Assembly (NCBI GenBank): GCA_947591475.1
Contig: CANQDE010000001.1
Coordinates: 62,001 to 126,000 of the forward strand
Direction of reading: 5' to 3'
From: an uncultured Alistipes sp.
GTDB lineage: Bacteria > Bacteroidota > Bacteroidia > Bacteroidales > Rikenellaceae
DNA: 64,000 nt
Shown: in pieces, positions 1 through 9,800 of the stretch
How the letters are laid out: each line of letters starts with the position of its first letter
Position numbering within the stretch: the first letter of the stretch is position 1
Notes under the pieces: generated by a model
Database searches by the model: none
Told to the model about the DNA's origin: nothing
The model's input: the letters and a program-made list of their open reading frames with translations, nothing else
Made by a program: the position numbers and the translations under genes

Positions 1-738
1 GATTTCGGCCATGTCGAAGTAGGGGGCCAGCGGCGCATCCCATGCGGCATCGGCCCCGATGATGTCCGTGCCGCCCGTTACGAGCCCTTTGCCCAATCGT
101 CCGACGAAAATATGACGGTAGTCGCCCTCGTCCCAATAGTCCCAGTGGCGGGCCATCAGATCGTCGTAGATGCGGGCCTGCGATTTGGGCATGTCGGTGT
201 AAACGTCCGACGATTTGCGGGCTGCGACGTGCACGGTCTGCACCCACCAGATGTGTTTTCCGTCCGGACTGACGCCGAATCCTTCGACGTCGGGAATCCC
301 TTCGCCGTTGCCGTTGCCCGTGATTTGTTCGGCTTCGGCGCCCTGTGCGTTCATCCGCCATACCTGCATCGAGCCGCTACGGTCGGAGAGGAAGTAAATC
401 GTCTCTCCGTCGGCCGACCAGCGGGGCGACAGGTTGTTCGACGAGGTGTCGGTCAGACGGGTGGCGGTCTCCGAAACGGTGTCTTCGATCCAAAGGGTCG
501 TTACGCCGCGATTCTCGGACATCGAATAATCGGTCTGCTGATAGAGCAGTTTCGAGCCGTCGGGCGACAGCGACGAATCGCCGACCCGGCTCATTTTCCA
601 CATCACCTCGGGGGTCAGCCGTCCGGCGGCGATCTCTTCGGCCGTCAGCGCGTTGTCGATGGTCAGGGGCTCGGGACGTTTTTCGCACGAACCGGCTCCC
701 CATGCTGCAAGAGCCATAAACAGAAGAATTTTATTCAT
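1..738 (-). CDS. S9-family peptidase (dipeptidyl aminopeptidase/acylaminoacyl peptidase-like), N-terminal part, truncated by window edge
   Basis: Reverse strand from ATG at 738 reads MNKILLFMALAAWGAGSCEKRPEPLTIDNALTAEEIAAGRLTPEVMWKMSRVGDSSLSPDGSKLLYQQTDYSMSENRGVTTLWIEDT... with a lipobox-like GAGSC and WD40/PD40-like repeats (SPDGSKLLY, RWSADGETIYFLSDRSG). Open to the window edge and absent from the ORF track. Confidence 0.85.
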   Translation of the reverse strand, partial: MNKILLFMALAAWGAGSCEKRPEPLTIDNALTAEEIAAGRLTPEVMWKMSRVGDSSLSPDGSKLLYQQTDYSMSENRGVTTLWIEDTVSETATRLTDTSSNNLSPRWSADGETIYFLSDRSGSMQVWRMNAQGAEAEQITGNGNGEGIPDVEGFGVSPDGKHIWWVQTVHVAARKSSDVYTDMPKSQARIYDDLMARHWDYWDEGDYRHIFVGRLGKGLVTGGTDIIGADAAWDAPLAPYFDMAEI

Positions 739-879
739 TTTTTTATTCACTTGGTTTCTTTTTTAAGCGGGCGGACAGGGCATAACGTGTTCGGTTCCGT
801 GCCGGTTAATAAAAATTTCGTATCTTCGTCGGTCGGGACGGCGGCTTTCCCCGCCTGCCCGAAAAATTACGATCGAATC

Positions 880-1482
880 ATGGAAACGACTGTCTATTTT
901 GCCGACAAAGCGGTGCGGTTCGCAACGGAAGCGCCTGCGGATGTCGCAGCCGAAGCCGTCATCGGCACCCCGACGGATATAACCCGTGCCAAGATACTCA
1001 AAATTCTCGAAAATTGCAATTCGGTGTGCGTGGCGACGCCGAATCCCGACGAGGCGTTCGCTCGTTTCGCGGCGGATTTCACGCAGGTCGAAGCGGCCGG
1101 CGGCATCGTCGTCGACGATGCGGGACGTTGGCTGATGATCTACCGGAACGGCCGCTGGGATTTTCCTAAGGGGCACATTGAGCAAGGCGAGGACCGTGAA
1201 ACTTGCGCCGAGCGGGAGATTGCCGAAGAGACGGGCGTTCGGGCTCGGGTCGTGCGACCGCTCTGTTCGACGTGGCATGCCTACTGGTTCCCGAAAACGG
1301 CGCGTTGGGAGTTGAAACGGACGCATTGGTTCGAACTCCGTGCCGAAACGTGCGACGGGTTGACGCCGCAGACGGAAGAGGGTATCGAACGGGTCTTGTG
1401 GGCTTCGCCGAAAGAGGTGTCGGAATCGTTGTTGAAAAACAGCTATCCGACGATTCGGTGTGTCGCCGCAGCGATGAAGTAA
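880..1482 (+). CDS. NUDIX hydrolase
   Basis: METTVYFADKAVRF... with Nudix box GHIEQGEDRETCAEREIAEETGV. ATG at 880; the ORF track extends it artificially upstream. Confidence 0.9.
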   Translation: METTVYFADKAVRFATEAPADVAAEAVIGTPTDITRAKILKILENCNSVCVATPNPDEAFARFAADFTQVEAAGGIVVDDAGRWLMIYRNGRWDFPKGHIEQGEDRETCAEREIAEETGVRARVVRPLCSTWHAYWFPKTARWELKRTHWFELRAETCDGLTPQTEEGIERVLWASPKEVSESLLKNSYPTIRCVAAAMK

Positions 1483-1517
1483 GAAATCCGATTTTTGATT
1501 CGGTCGGCTTGTGGGGC

Positions 1518-1595
1518 GAAGCCTGCGGGGCTCGCTGTCTTCAGCAGCGGGCCTCCGCTGCCGGAGGCTTCGGCCCGCGCGACCTTAAGGCCGCC
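1518..1595 (+). repeat. Interspersed hairpin repeat family A, copy A1
   Basis: gaagcctgcgg...gcgggcctccgctgccggaggcttcggcccgc; matches copies at 42667, 46859, 53351 and 53877. Confidence 0.75.
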
Positions 1596-1715
1596 ACAGA
1601 TGACGGCCTACCGTTATGGAAGCATTGATGCCCTTGCCAAGCAAGACGACGGCCTACTGTTACGGAAGCGCCGATGCCTTTGCTAAGCAGGATAATGGGC
1701 TACCGCGCTAATAAA
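1596..1715 (+). repeat. Degenerate tandem units (~46-53 nt) following repeat A1
   Basis: gatgacggcctaccgttatggaagc / gacgacggcctactgttacggaagc / gataatgggctaccgcgctaataaa; same unit type as at 46950-47108. Confidence 0.65.
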
Positions 1716-2109
1716 AAGAACGAGCTATTCCTGCGGCGATTTGATCGAGGGCATCTTGGAGTTTGCCGCCGATCATCATCTTCATCATCATGTTCAGTTC
1801 GACATGCAGTACCAATCGCATGCGCGTGTCGTTTTCCGCAACCTCTTGCAGTTGAATCCAGAATGCGAAGTCGATGGGAACGCCTCCTTCGTCGCCGACG
1901 ATCTTGATTTGCTTCGGGGCGATGCGCTCCTCCATGCGGAGCTTGACCGTGAATCCCTTCGCTTTGAACGAACAGCGGTCTTCGGTGGCCTGCCACTCCT
2001 CGACTTTGTCGGCTACCGCCGGCGTCAGATTGTCGAAGCGGCTGATAACGGTATAAATCTGTTCCGCAGGGCGGAGAATCTGTTGTTGTTTGGAGATGTA
2101 TTCTTGCAT
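1708..2109 (-). CDS. SRPBCC/START-like family protein (133 aa)
   Basis: MQEYISKQQQILRPAEQIYTVISRFDNLTPAVADKVEEWQATEDRCSFKAKGFTVKLRMEERIAPKQIKIVGDEGGVPIDFAFWIQLQEV...; lies within the longer track ORF 1708..3381 whose upstream part is antisense noise. Confidence 0.75.
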   Translation of the reverse strand: MQEYISKQQQILRPAEQIYTVISRFDNLTPAVADKVEEWQATEDRCSFKAKGFTVKLRMEERIAPKQIKIVGDEGGVPIDFAFWIQLQEVAENDTRMRLVLHVELNMMMKMMIGGKLQDALDQIAAGIARSFY

Positions 2110-2123
2110 GGGTCTTGTGATGG

Positions 2124-2543
2124 TTATTCGATTTCGAACGTCCGGGCCGTCTCGCTGTCGACGGTGATGCGCACCGTGATGACATCGTCCGGCAGCAGCG
2201 CTTCGATCTTCTCGGGCCACTCTACCAAACAGAGGTCGCCCGAATAAAAGTACTCTTCGTAGCCGAAGTCGTAGGCCTCCCGCAGGTCGTCGATGCGGTA
2301 AAAGTCGAAGTGATAGATGTTGCGGCCGTCTGCGCCCTTGTATTGGTTGACGAGGGCGAACGTCGGACTGGTTACCGTGTCGGCAGAGCCCAAAGCGGCG
2401 GCGATGGCGCGAATGAGCGTCGTTTTGCCGGCTCCCATTTCGCCGCGGAATACGACCACCGTGCGGTGTCCCGTAGCTTCTAAAATCGCTGCGGCGACCT
2501 GCGGCAGCTCCTCCTCGGAGGTAATATGGATGGTTTTGGTCAT
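2124..2543 (-). CDS. tsaE: tRNA threonylcarbamoyladenosine biosynthesis ATPase TsaE
   Basis: P-loop GEMGAGKTTLIRAIAAALG, SPTFALVNQY, HFDFYRIDD, LVEWPEK motifs. Confidence 0.93.
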   Translation of the reverse strand: MTKTIHITSEEELPQVAAAILEATGHRTVVVFRGEMGAGKTTLIRAIAAALGSADTVTSPTFALVNQYKGADGRNIYHFDFYRIDDLREAYDFGYEEYFYSGDLCLVEWPEKIEALLPDDVITVRITVDSETARTFEIE

Positions 2544-2552
2544 CGTGCGGAT

Positions 2553-4103
2553 TTATTGTTTCGGTTTCAGAATGAGGAACGGTACGAGCATCTCCTCCAT
2601 CGAGATGCCGCCGTGCTGGAACGTGTTGCGGTAGTAGCGGATGTGGCGGTTCGCATCGTTGTTGTAGACTAAAAAGTCGGTATTGTAGGCGAAGATGTAG
2701 CTCGACGAGAGGTTGCTCGACGGCAGCTGGATGTCTTCCGGCCGCGTTACTTCGTAAACTTCGCGCGAATTGTAGGCGAGGTTGCGGCCCGTCTTGTAGC
2801 GCAGGTTGGCCGAGGTCTCGCGGTCGCCCGTTACCTTCACCGGATTGTCCACGCGGATGGTGCCGTGGTCCGACGTGATGACCACCGTGTGCCCCCGTTC
2901 GGCGAGGAGCTTCAAAATCGTATAGAGGTCGGAGTGCTCGAACCACGAACGGGTCAGCGAACGGAACGCCGCTTCGTCTTCGGTGAGTTCGCGGATGATG
3001 TCGGTCTCGGTGCGCGCATGCGACAGGATGTCGAGGAAGTTGTAGATGATGACCGAGAAATCGGCATCGTAGACCTTTTGTATATTGTCCACCAGTCGGC
3101 GGCCCTGTTCGGGGCGCACCAGTTTGTCGAACGAGAATCGCCACGATTTGCCGTTCTGGGCCATCAGCCGCTTCAGAAACTCCTCCTCGAACTGGTTTTT
3201 CCCGCCCTCTTCGTTGTCGTTGAGCCACTTGTTGGGCATCAGCCGGTCGATGGAGAGCGGCATCAGTCCGGCGAAGATGGCATTGCGGGCGTATTGGGTC
3301 GCTGTCGGAAGGATGGCGCAGTAGAAGTCGTCGACCGCCACGTCGTAATAGCCGCGCAGGAGCGACGAAATCGAACGCCATTGGTCGTAACGGAAATTGT
3401 CGATGAGCAGCAGCGTCGTTTTTTCGTGGTCATCGGCCACGGGGAAAATTTTCGAGCGCATCAGCGTGTGCGACATCACGGGCGTGTCGTCCGACCGGCG
3501 GTTGATCCAGTCGTAGTAGTTCTGGCGCACGAATTTGCAGAACGCTTGATTGGCTTCGGCTTTTTGGTGAAGCAGAATCTCCTTGATGCTCTGGTCGCTC
3601 GAGGATTCGAGTTCGATTTCCCACGAAGTGAGCCTGCGGTAGAGCGAGCACCAGTCTTGGAAGGTTTCGGCCATCTGCAACGACGCCGAGATGCGTCCGA
3701 ACTCCGAACGGTAGTCGGCCGTGGTCTGTTCGGTAACCAATTGCTGCGAGTGGACGTTCTTTTTGATGGAGAGGAGCACCTGATTCGGATTGACGGGTTT
3801 GATGAGGTAGTCGGCGATTTTCGAGCCGACGGCCTTGTCCATGATGTTCTCCTCCTCGCTCTTGGTAACCATGATGACCGGCGTCGTCGGACGGGCCTCC
3901 TTGATTTTCGGCAGGGTTTCGAGACCGGTCATGCCGGGCATCATTTCGTCGAGGATAATCAGATCGTAGGCTCCCTCCGAAGCCATGTCGATGGCGTCGT
4001 ACCCGTTGTTGCACGTATCCACTTCGTAGCCCTTCTGTTTCAGGAACAGCACGTGGGGCTTGAGCAGTTCGATTTCGTCGTCGACCCAGAGAATTTTGAC
4101 CAT
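2553..4103 (-). CDS. porX: PorX-like response regulator with PglZ/alkaline-phosphatase-like C-terminal domain
   Basis: N-terminal REC domain (MVKILWVDDEIELLKPHVLFLKQKGYEVDTCNNGYDAIDMA...LIILDEMMPGMTGLE), C-terminal PglZ-type module (LLLIDNFRYDQW, VVITSDHGTIRV). Confidence 0.92.
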   Translation of the reverse strand: MVKILWVDDEIELLKPHVLFLKQKGYEVDTCNNGYDAIDMASEGAYDLIILDEMMPGMTGLETLPKIKEARPTTPVIMVTKSEEENIMDKAVGSKIADYLIKPVNPNQVLLSIKKNVHSQQLVTEQTTADYRSEFGRISASLQMAETFQDWCSLYRRLTSWEIELESSSDQSIKEILLHQKAEANQAFCKFVRQNYYDWINRRSDDTPVMSHTLMRSKIFPVADDHEKTTLLLIDNFRYDQWRSISSLLRGYYDVAVDDFYCAILPTATQYARNAIFAGLMPLSIDRLMPNKWLNDNEEGGKNQFEEEFLKRLMAQNGKSWRFSFDKLVRPEQGRRLVDNIQKVYDADFSVIIYNFLDILSHARTETDIIRELTEDEAAFRSLTRSWFEHSDLYTILKLLAERGHTVVITSDHGTIRVDNPVKVTGDRETSANLRYKTGRNLAYNSREVYEVTRPEDIQLPSSNLSSSYIFAYNTDFLVYNNDANRHIRYYRNTFQHGGISMEEMLVPFLILKPKQ

Positions 4104-4280
4104 GGCGTTGATTTTTCCTTTACAAAGTTACGCTTTTTCCAGTCAAACGCAAAAACCTGCGTTTTATTGAGCCGGACGGGCGATTTTTCGATGAGGATCG
4201 AACGTTTTGCCCGATATTTGCTATCCCTTTGTCAGCGTGGACGGTAGCCGTCGAAAGAAAATCGCGAAAAAAATCGACGG

Positions 4281-4315
4281 TTTGTTGGCGGAAATATAAA
4301 TAAAACGTATATTTG
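4281..4315 (+). promoter_or_regulatory. Bacteroidetes-type promoter (-33 TTG, -7 TATATTTG) for HU gene
   Basis: tttgttg at 4281-4287, N20, TATATTTG at 4308-4315; fits TTTG-N19-21-TAnnTTTG. Confidence 0.65.
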
Positions 4316-4432
4316 CACCTTGGAGCGCAAGGAAATCGAATGCTCGGATTGATTACCGAGTTCGACAACGCAAACAGTAAATTAAATTGAGTTTCGATAG
4401 CGTAAACACTAAACTAATAAAAAATTACGGAT

Positions 4433-4705
4433 ATGACAAAGGCTGACATCGTGAGTGAAATCGCCAAAAGTACCGGTATCGAGAAGGTTCAGGTGCAGGC
4501 AATCGTCGAGGCTTTCATGGAGAGCATCAAGACGTCGATGACCAAGAAAAACAATGTATATCTGCGCGGATTCGGCAGCTTCATCGTGAAGAAGCGTGCT
4601 AAGAAGGTGGCTCGCAATATCTCGAAGAATACGACGATTACCATTCCGGCACACGACATCCCTGCGTTCAAGCCTGCGAAGAGCTTCGCGGAGAAGGTGA
4701 AATAA
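4433..4705 (+). CDS. HU family DNA-binding protein
   Basis: MTKADIVSEIAKSTGIEKVQVQAIVEAFMESIKTSMTKKNNVYLRGFGSFIVKKRAKKVARNISKNTTITIPAHDIPAFKPAKSFAEKVK. Confidence 0.95.
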   Translation: MTKADIVSEIAKSTGIEKVQVQAIVEAFMESIKTSMTKKNNVYLRGFGSFIVKKRAKKVARNISKNTTITIPAHDIPAFKPAKSFAEKVK

Positions 4706-4802
4706 GCCATCGCGGAGGGCCTCGGATAGAAGGCTTCGGATGACAGAAAAAAACATTTCGGATTATAGAAATAGACCCAATTTAATAAAAATCCATAATA
4801 CT

Positions 4803-4892
4803 ATGCCAAACGGAAAGAAGCATAAGCGCCACAAGATGGCTACCCACAAACGGAAAAAACGTCTGCGTAAGAATCGCCACAAGAAAAAGTAA
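4803..4892 (+). CDS. 29-aa highly basic protein (AURKAIP1/COX24-like small basic protein; possible ribosomal protein)
   Basis: ATG..TAA encodes MPNGKKHKRHKMATHKRKKRLRKNRHKKK; 16 of 29 residues are Lys/Arg; below the ORF-track size cutoff. Confidence 0.75.
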   Translation: MPNGKKHKRHKMATHKRKKRLRKNRHKKK

Positions 4893-5148
4893 GAGGTAGC
4901 GCATCTTCGTGCTAACGATGCGGTGAAGCTAAAGGAGCTGCGGGCTCTTTTAGCTTTACCTGTTTTATTAACGCGTACGGGCGATTCCGTGTTTCCGGCG
5001 AATTGCGGCCGCAGGTAGGGCCGCAGCCGGACGAAGCCCAGCGCCGTCGGAGCGACGGAACGGACGGGCCTGCGTCCCGTTTCGAAACCGAGAAAGTAAG
5101 CTCGGCGCTGCTGATAAAAAAGGCAATTGTATACATTCATGTATCAAC

Positions 5149-5250
5149 GGTTGTAAAACCCGATTCGCTTCGGCTCCCCGACTGAAACCCCTGCCAAGAA
5201 GGAGGCCGAAATCGGATACGCGGCTTGCGTCCGCGAGCATCGAGGGGCGG
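5149..5250 (+). repeat. Degenerate family B repeat, copy B5 (upstream of rng)
   Basis: ggttgtaaaacccgattcgcttcggctccccgactgaaacccctgccaagaaggaggcc...atacgcggcttgcgtccgcgagc aligns with B4 (18270) and the B1-B3 cores. Confidence 0.55.
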
Positions 5251-5313
5251 CTCGGAACATTCCGGTAAAAATCGTTGGCACAGGCAAGTATATGATTGCG
5301 ATAAGAAAACAGA

Positions 5314-6864
5314 ATGAATAAAGAGTTAATCGTAAACGTCAACCCGACTGAAATCGCCATCGCCTTGTGCGAAGACAAGGTGTTGGCCGAATTTTCGAAG
5401 GAACAATGCCAAACGGGCTTCGCCGTGGGGGACATCTATCTCGGAAAGGTTCGTAAGATCATGCCGGGGCTGAATGCGGCCTTCGTCAACATAGGACACG
5501 AGAAGGATGCTTTCATCCATTATCTCGATTTGGGCACGCAATACCCCTCACTGCAAAAATTGGTCAACTCGCAGCAGCCCGGCAAACGGGGCTTGCGCGT
5601 CGAGACCATGAAGATGGAGGCGGCCATCGACAAGAATGGAAAGCTCGGCGAACATCTGCAAGTAGGGCAGACCGTCATGGTGCAGATCGCCAAGGAGGCT
5701 ATCTCGACCAAGGGGCCGCGGCTGACCGCCGACATCTCGTTGGCCGGTCGCAACGTGGTGCTGGTGCCTTTTTCGTCGAAGGTCTTTCTGTCGCAGAAGA
5801 TTCGTTCGGCGGAGGAGAAAAGGCGCTTGAAACGGATCGCCGCCGCCATCCTGCCCAAGAATTTCGGCGTCATCATCCGTACAGCCGCCGTCGAGGCGAC
5901 CGACCAAGAGGTCGAACACGACCTGCGTACGCAGCTCGAGCGGTGGCGTAAGACCGTGCAGGCCATTCGCAAGAATCCGGCGCCTGCTCAGTTGATGAGC
6001 GAGATGAATCGGGCGAATACCATCATCCGCGACTCGTTGAACGGCGATTTTTCGCAAATCGTCGTCAACGACGAGGCGATGTACAATGAAATCCGCAATT
6101 ACATCCACGACATCGAGCCGGCGAAAGAGAAGATCGTCAAGCTGTACCGCGGCACGGTGCCCATTTTCGATAATTTCGACATATCGAAACAGATCAAGTC
6201 CCTGTTCGCTCGGTACGTGTCGTTGCGGCGGGGCGCCTATCTGATTATCGAGCGCACCGAGGCGATGAATGTCATCGACGTCAACTCCGGCAACCGAACG
6301 AAAGCCGAAGACGACCAGGAGCAGACCGCTATGGATGTGAATCTGGCGGCGGCCAAGGAGATTGCCCGCCAGTTGCGCTTGCGCGACTTGGGCGGGATCG
6401 TCATCATCGACTTCATCGACCTGCACAAAGCGCAGAACAAACAGGCCCTGTTCGACGAAATGGTGAAACTGATGGCCACCGACAAGGCGAAACATACCGT
6501 GCTGCCGCTCACGAAGTTCGGATTGATGCAGATCACCCGCCAGCGCGTGCGGCCCGTGGCCATCGAGAACGTTTCGGACGTCTGTCCGACGTGCGGTGGT
6601 TCGGGCAAAATCGAGCCTACGGTGTCGTTGGACAAGAAAATCGAGAATCAGATTTCGTTCCTCACGCAGGATCGCGGCCGCAGATACATCAAGTTGGTCG
6701 TAAGTCCTTACGTGGCAGCCTATTTGAAGAAGGGATTTTGGCCGTTGCGGTTGCGTTGGGAGTGGAAATACAAGGTGCGTCTGCGTATCGCCGAGGACCA
6801 AAGTCTGGGCATCATCGACGTGCACTACCATGACCGCAAGGACAACGATCTGATCGGGAAATAG
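5314..6864 (+). CDS. rng: Ribonuclease E/G family protein
   Basis: MNKELIVNVNPTEIAIALCEDKVLAEFSKE..., S1-like GDIYLGKVRKIMPGLNAAFVNIGHEKDAFIHYLDL, LRDLGGIVIIDFIDL, CPTCGGSGKI. Confidence 0.95.
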   Translation: MNKELIVNVNPTEIAIALCEDKVLAEFSKEQCQTGFAVGDIYLGKVRKIMPGLNAAFVNIGHEKDAFIHYLDLGTQYPSLQKLVNSQQPGKRGLRVETMKMEAAIDKNGKLGEHLQVGQTVMVQIAKEAISTKGPRLTADISLAGRNVVLVPFSSKVFLSQKIRSAEEKRRLKRIAAAILPKNFGVIIRTAAVEATDQEVEHDLRTQLERWRKTVQAIRKNPAPAQLMSEMNRANTIIRDSLNGDFSQIVVNDEAMYNEIRNYIHDIEPAKEKIVKLYRGTVPIFDNFDISKQIKSLFARYVSLRRGAYLIIERTEAMNVIDVNSGNRTKAEDDQEQTAMDVNLAAAKEIARQLRLRDLGGIVIIDFIDLHKAQNKQALFDEMVKLMATDKAKHTVLPLTKFGLMQITRQRVRPVAIENVSDVCPTCGGSGKIEPTVSLDKKIENQISFLTQDRGRRYIKLVVSPYVAAYLKKGFWPLRLRWEWKYKVRLRIAEDQSLGIIDVHYHDRKDNDLIGK

Positions 6865-6876
6865 ATTGGGGGAGCA

Positions 6877-9800
6877 ATGAAATCGGCTTGCGAGCGGTTG
6901 GCACAGTTCGTCGAAGGGTCGAAACAGTTGTCGGCTCTCTGCCGGGCTTGTCGAAAAGAAGCTGCCACCGTCCATCTCAAAGAGTTGGTCGGCGGCGCTT
7001 TGCCGTTTTATGCAGCTGCTGCCGTGGCCCGCGTCGGCGGGGTGCATGTGTTCGTCGCCGAGGACCGCGATGCGGCCGCCTATCTGTTGAACGATTTTTA
7101 TAATTTGTTGGAGGAAGAACGAATCTATTTCTTTCCTTCGTCGTTCAAACGTTCCGCCGCCTACGGAACGGAGGATGCGCAGGGCGTCGTGCAGCGCACG
7201 GCCACGTTGAATGCGCTGAAACACTTTTCGGAGGGCTATTTGGTGGTCTGCACCTATCCCGAGGCACTCGCCGAGCGGGTCGCCGACGCCGAGACGTTGC
7301 AGCGGGACACGATTCCCGTGCAGGTCGGTGAGCGGATCGCAATCGACGATTTGGTGCAGTTGTTGGCCGATGCGTCGTTTACGCGCGTCGATTTCGTCTA
7401 CGAGCCCGGGCAGTACTCCGTGCGCGGCGGCATCGTCGACGTGTTTTCTTATTCGGAGAGCAAGCCTTACCGGTTGGACTTCTTCGGCGACGAGGTGGAT
7501 TCCATCCGGCGGTTCAACATTTCGAGCCAGCTCTCCAGCGACAAATTGAGTAGGGTAGAGATTATCCCCGACCTGAACGGCGGGGCAGGGGATACGGCCA
7601 AAGTTTCATTGGCCCGATTCATCGGCTCGCAGGCCGCTTTCTGGTTTTACGATGCCGACCACGTGTTGCGGCGGGTGAACGAAATTCGCCGCAAGACGCT
7701 CGCCGACCTTGAACATCCCGAAACGATCGACACGCTGCTGACGAGCCGCAACGGATTGTTGACCGACTTGGCCGACAGCCGGTTGCTGCTGTTGAGGGAC
7801 AACCTGCCCGAGCGTCCGGCAGCGGAGACGATCGCCTTTTCGACCGCGCCGCAACCCGCTTTCAATAAAAATTTCGAGCTGCTGGCCGACGACATGATCC
7901 GCAATGCGCTGCGCGGCTACGAAACCTATATCCTTTCGGAGAACAAGGCGCAGATCGAGCGGCTCGAAAATATCTTCCATCAGATCGGTCGCGGACAGGC
8001 GGTCGTGCGGCCCCTTTCGATGACGCTGCACGAGGGGTTCATCGACAACGACCTCCGAATCTGCCTCTATACCGACCATCAGTTGTTCGACCGTTACCAG
8101 CGGTACCGCATCAACGGCGAAATCCGGCGCGACGAACAGATGACGGTTGCCGAACTGAACCAGCTGCGGCCCGGCGATTACGTGGTGCATATCGACCATG
8201 GCGTCGGCCGTTTCGACGGGTTGGTGAAAATCAACAAAAACGGCAAGGTGCATGAGGCGATCAAGCTGGTCTACAAGGACGGCGACGTCTTGTTCGTGAA
8301 CGTCCATTCGCTACACCGCATCTCGCGTTACAAGTCGGGCGAAGGGGAGCCGCCGAAAATCTACAAATTGGGCAACGGCGCTTGGCAGAAGCTCAAGAAT
8401 GCCACCAAAAAGGCGGTCAAGGACATTTCGCGCGAACTGATTGCACTCTACGCCAAACGCAAGGCTTCCAAAGGGTTCGCCTTCTCGCCCGACAGCTATC
8501 TGCAACACGAGTTGGAGGCTTCGTTCCGGTGGGAGGACACGCCCGACCAGCAGGCGGCCTCGGCGGCTGTCAAGAAGGATATGGAGTCCGACCAGCCGAT
8601 GGATCGGTTGATTTGCGGCGATGTGGGCTTCGGTAAGACCGAGGTAGCGATCCGTGCGGCCTTCAAGGCGGCGACGGACGGCAAGCAGGTCGCCGTGCTG
8701 GTGCCTACGACGATTCTCGCCTTGCAGCATTACCGTTCATTCACGGAGCGGCTGCGCGACTTTCCGGTGCGCATCGAGTATCTGAACCGTTCGAAGTCGG
8801 CCAAAGAGGTGGCGCAGATACGGGCGGACTTGGCGGCCGGTAAAATCGACATTTTGATCGGTACCCACAAGATGTTGGGCAAAAACATCGTCTTCCGCGA
8901 TTTGGGCCTGTTGATTATCGACGAGGAGCAGAAATTCGGCGTCGCCGCCAAAGAAAAGCTGACGCAGATGAGCGTCTCGGTCGACACGCTGACCCTCACG
9001 GCGACCCCGATTCCGCGTACGCTGCAGTTCTCGTTGATGGGCTCGCGCGATTTGTCGGTCATCTCGACGCCGCCGCCCAACCGGCAGCCCATCGTTACCG
9101 AATCGCACGTCTTTTCGGAGGAGATCGTCCGCGATGCCATCGAGACGGAGCTCGCGCGCGGCGGACAGGTCTATTTCGTCCACAACCGCGTCGAAGACCT
9201 GCTTACGTTGCAGGGAATGATTACGCGGCTTTGCCCGAAGGCCCGCGTGGCCGTGGGGCACGGGCAGATGCCGGCCGAACAGCTCGAAAAACTCATCATG
9301 GATTTCATCTACGGGGAGTTCGATGTGTTGGTGGCGACGACGATCGTCGAGAACGGCATCGACATTCCCAATGCCAATACTATCATCATCGACAATGCGC
9401 AGAATTTCGGTCTGAGCGACCTGCACCAGTTGCGCGGACGCGTGGGCCGTTCCGACCAGAAGGCCTATTGCTATCTGTTGTCGCCGCCCGAGGAGCTGTT
9501 GTCGTCCGATGCGCGGCGGCGGTTGCGGGCCATCGAGGAGTTTTCCGATTTGGGCTCCGGCTTCAACATCGCCATGCAGGATTTGGACATCCGCGGCGCG
9601 GGCAATCTGTTGGGGGCCGAGCAGAGCGGATTCATCGCCGACATAGGCTTCGAAACCTATCAGAAAATCATGAACGAGGCCATCGCCGAGCTACGGGCCG
9701 AGGGATTGGAGGTCGCCGGATTGAATCCGGCCGAACGGCAGGCGGTGGCGCAGCAAGCCTACATCGACGACGCCCATATCGACATCGAGGTCGAGGCTTC

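Noticed and set aside
1596-1715. Tandem units considered as a CRISPR array
   Set aside because: Units are imperfect, directly abutting with no constant repeat plus variable spacer pattern, and there are no cas genes in the window.
2865-4247. 460-aa + strand ORF opposite porX
   Set aside because: Antisense shadow ORF of a clear coding gene in GC-rich DNA; composition (Val/Phe/Gly/His-rich) is typical of antisense frames.
5285-5298. TATGATTG near rng as a promoter
   Set aside because: -33 TTG spacing (13 nt) is too short and the box deviates from TAnnTTTG.
5548-7224. 558-aa - strand ORF opposite rng/mfd
   Set aside because: Antisense of two well-supported genes; no recognisable domain.
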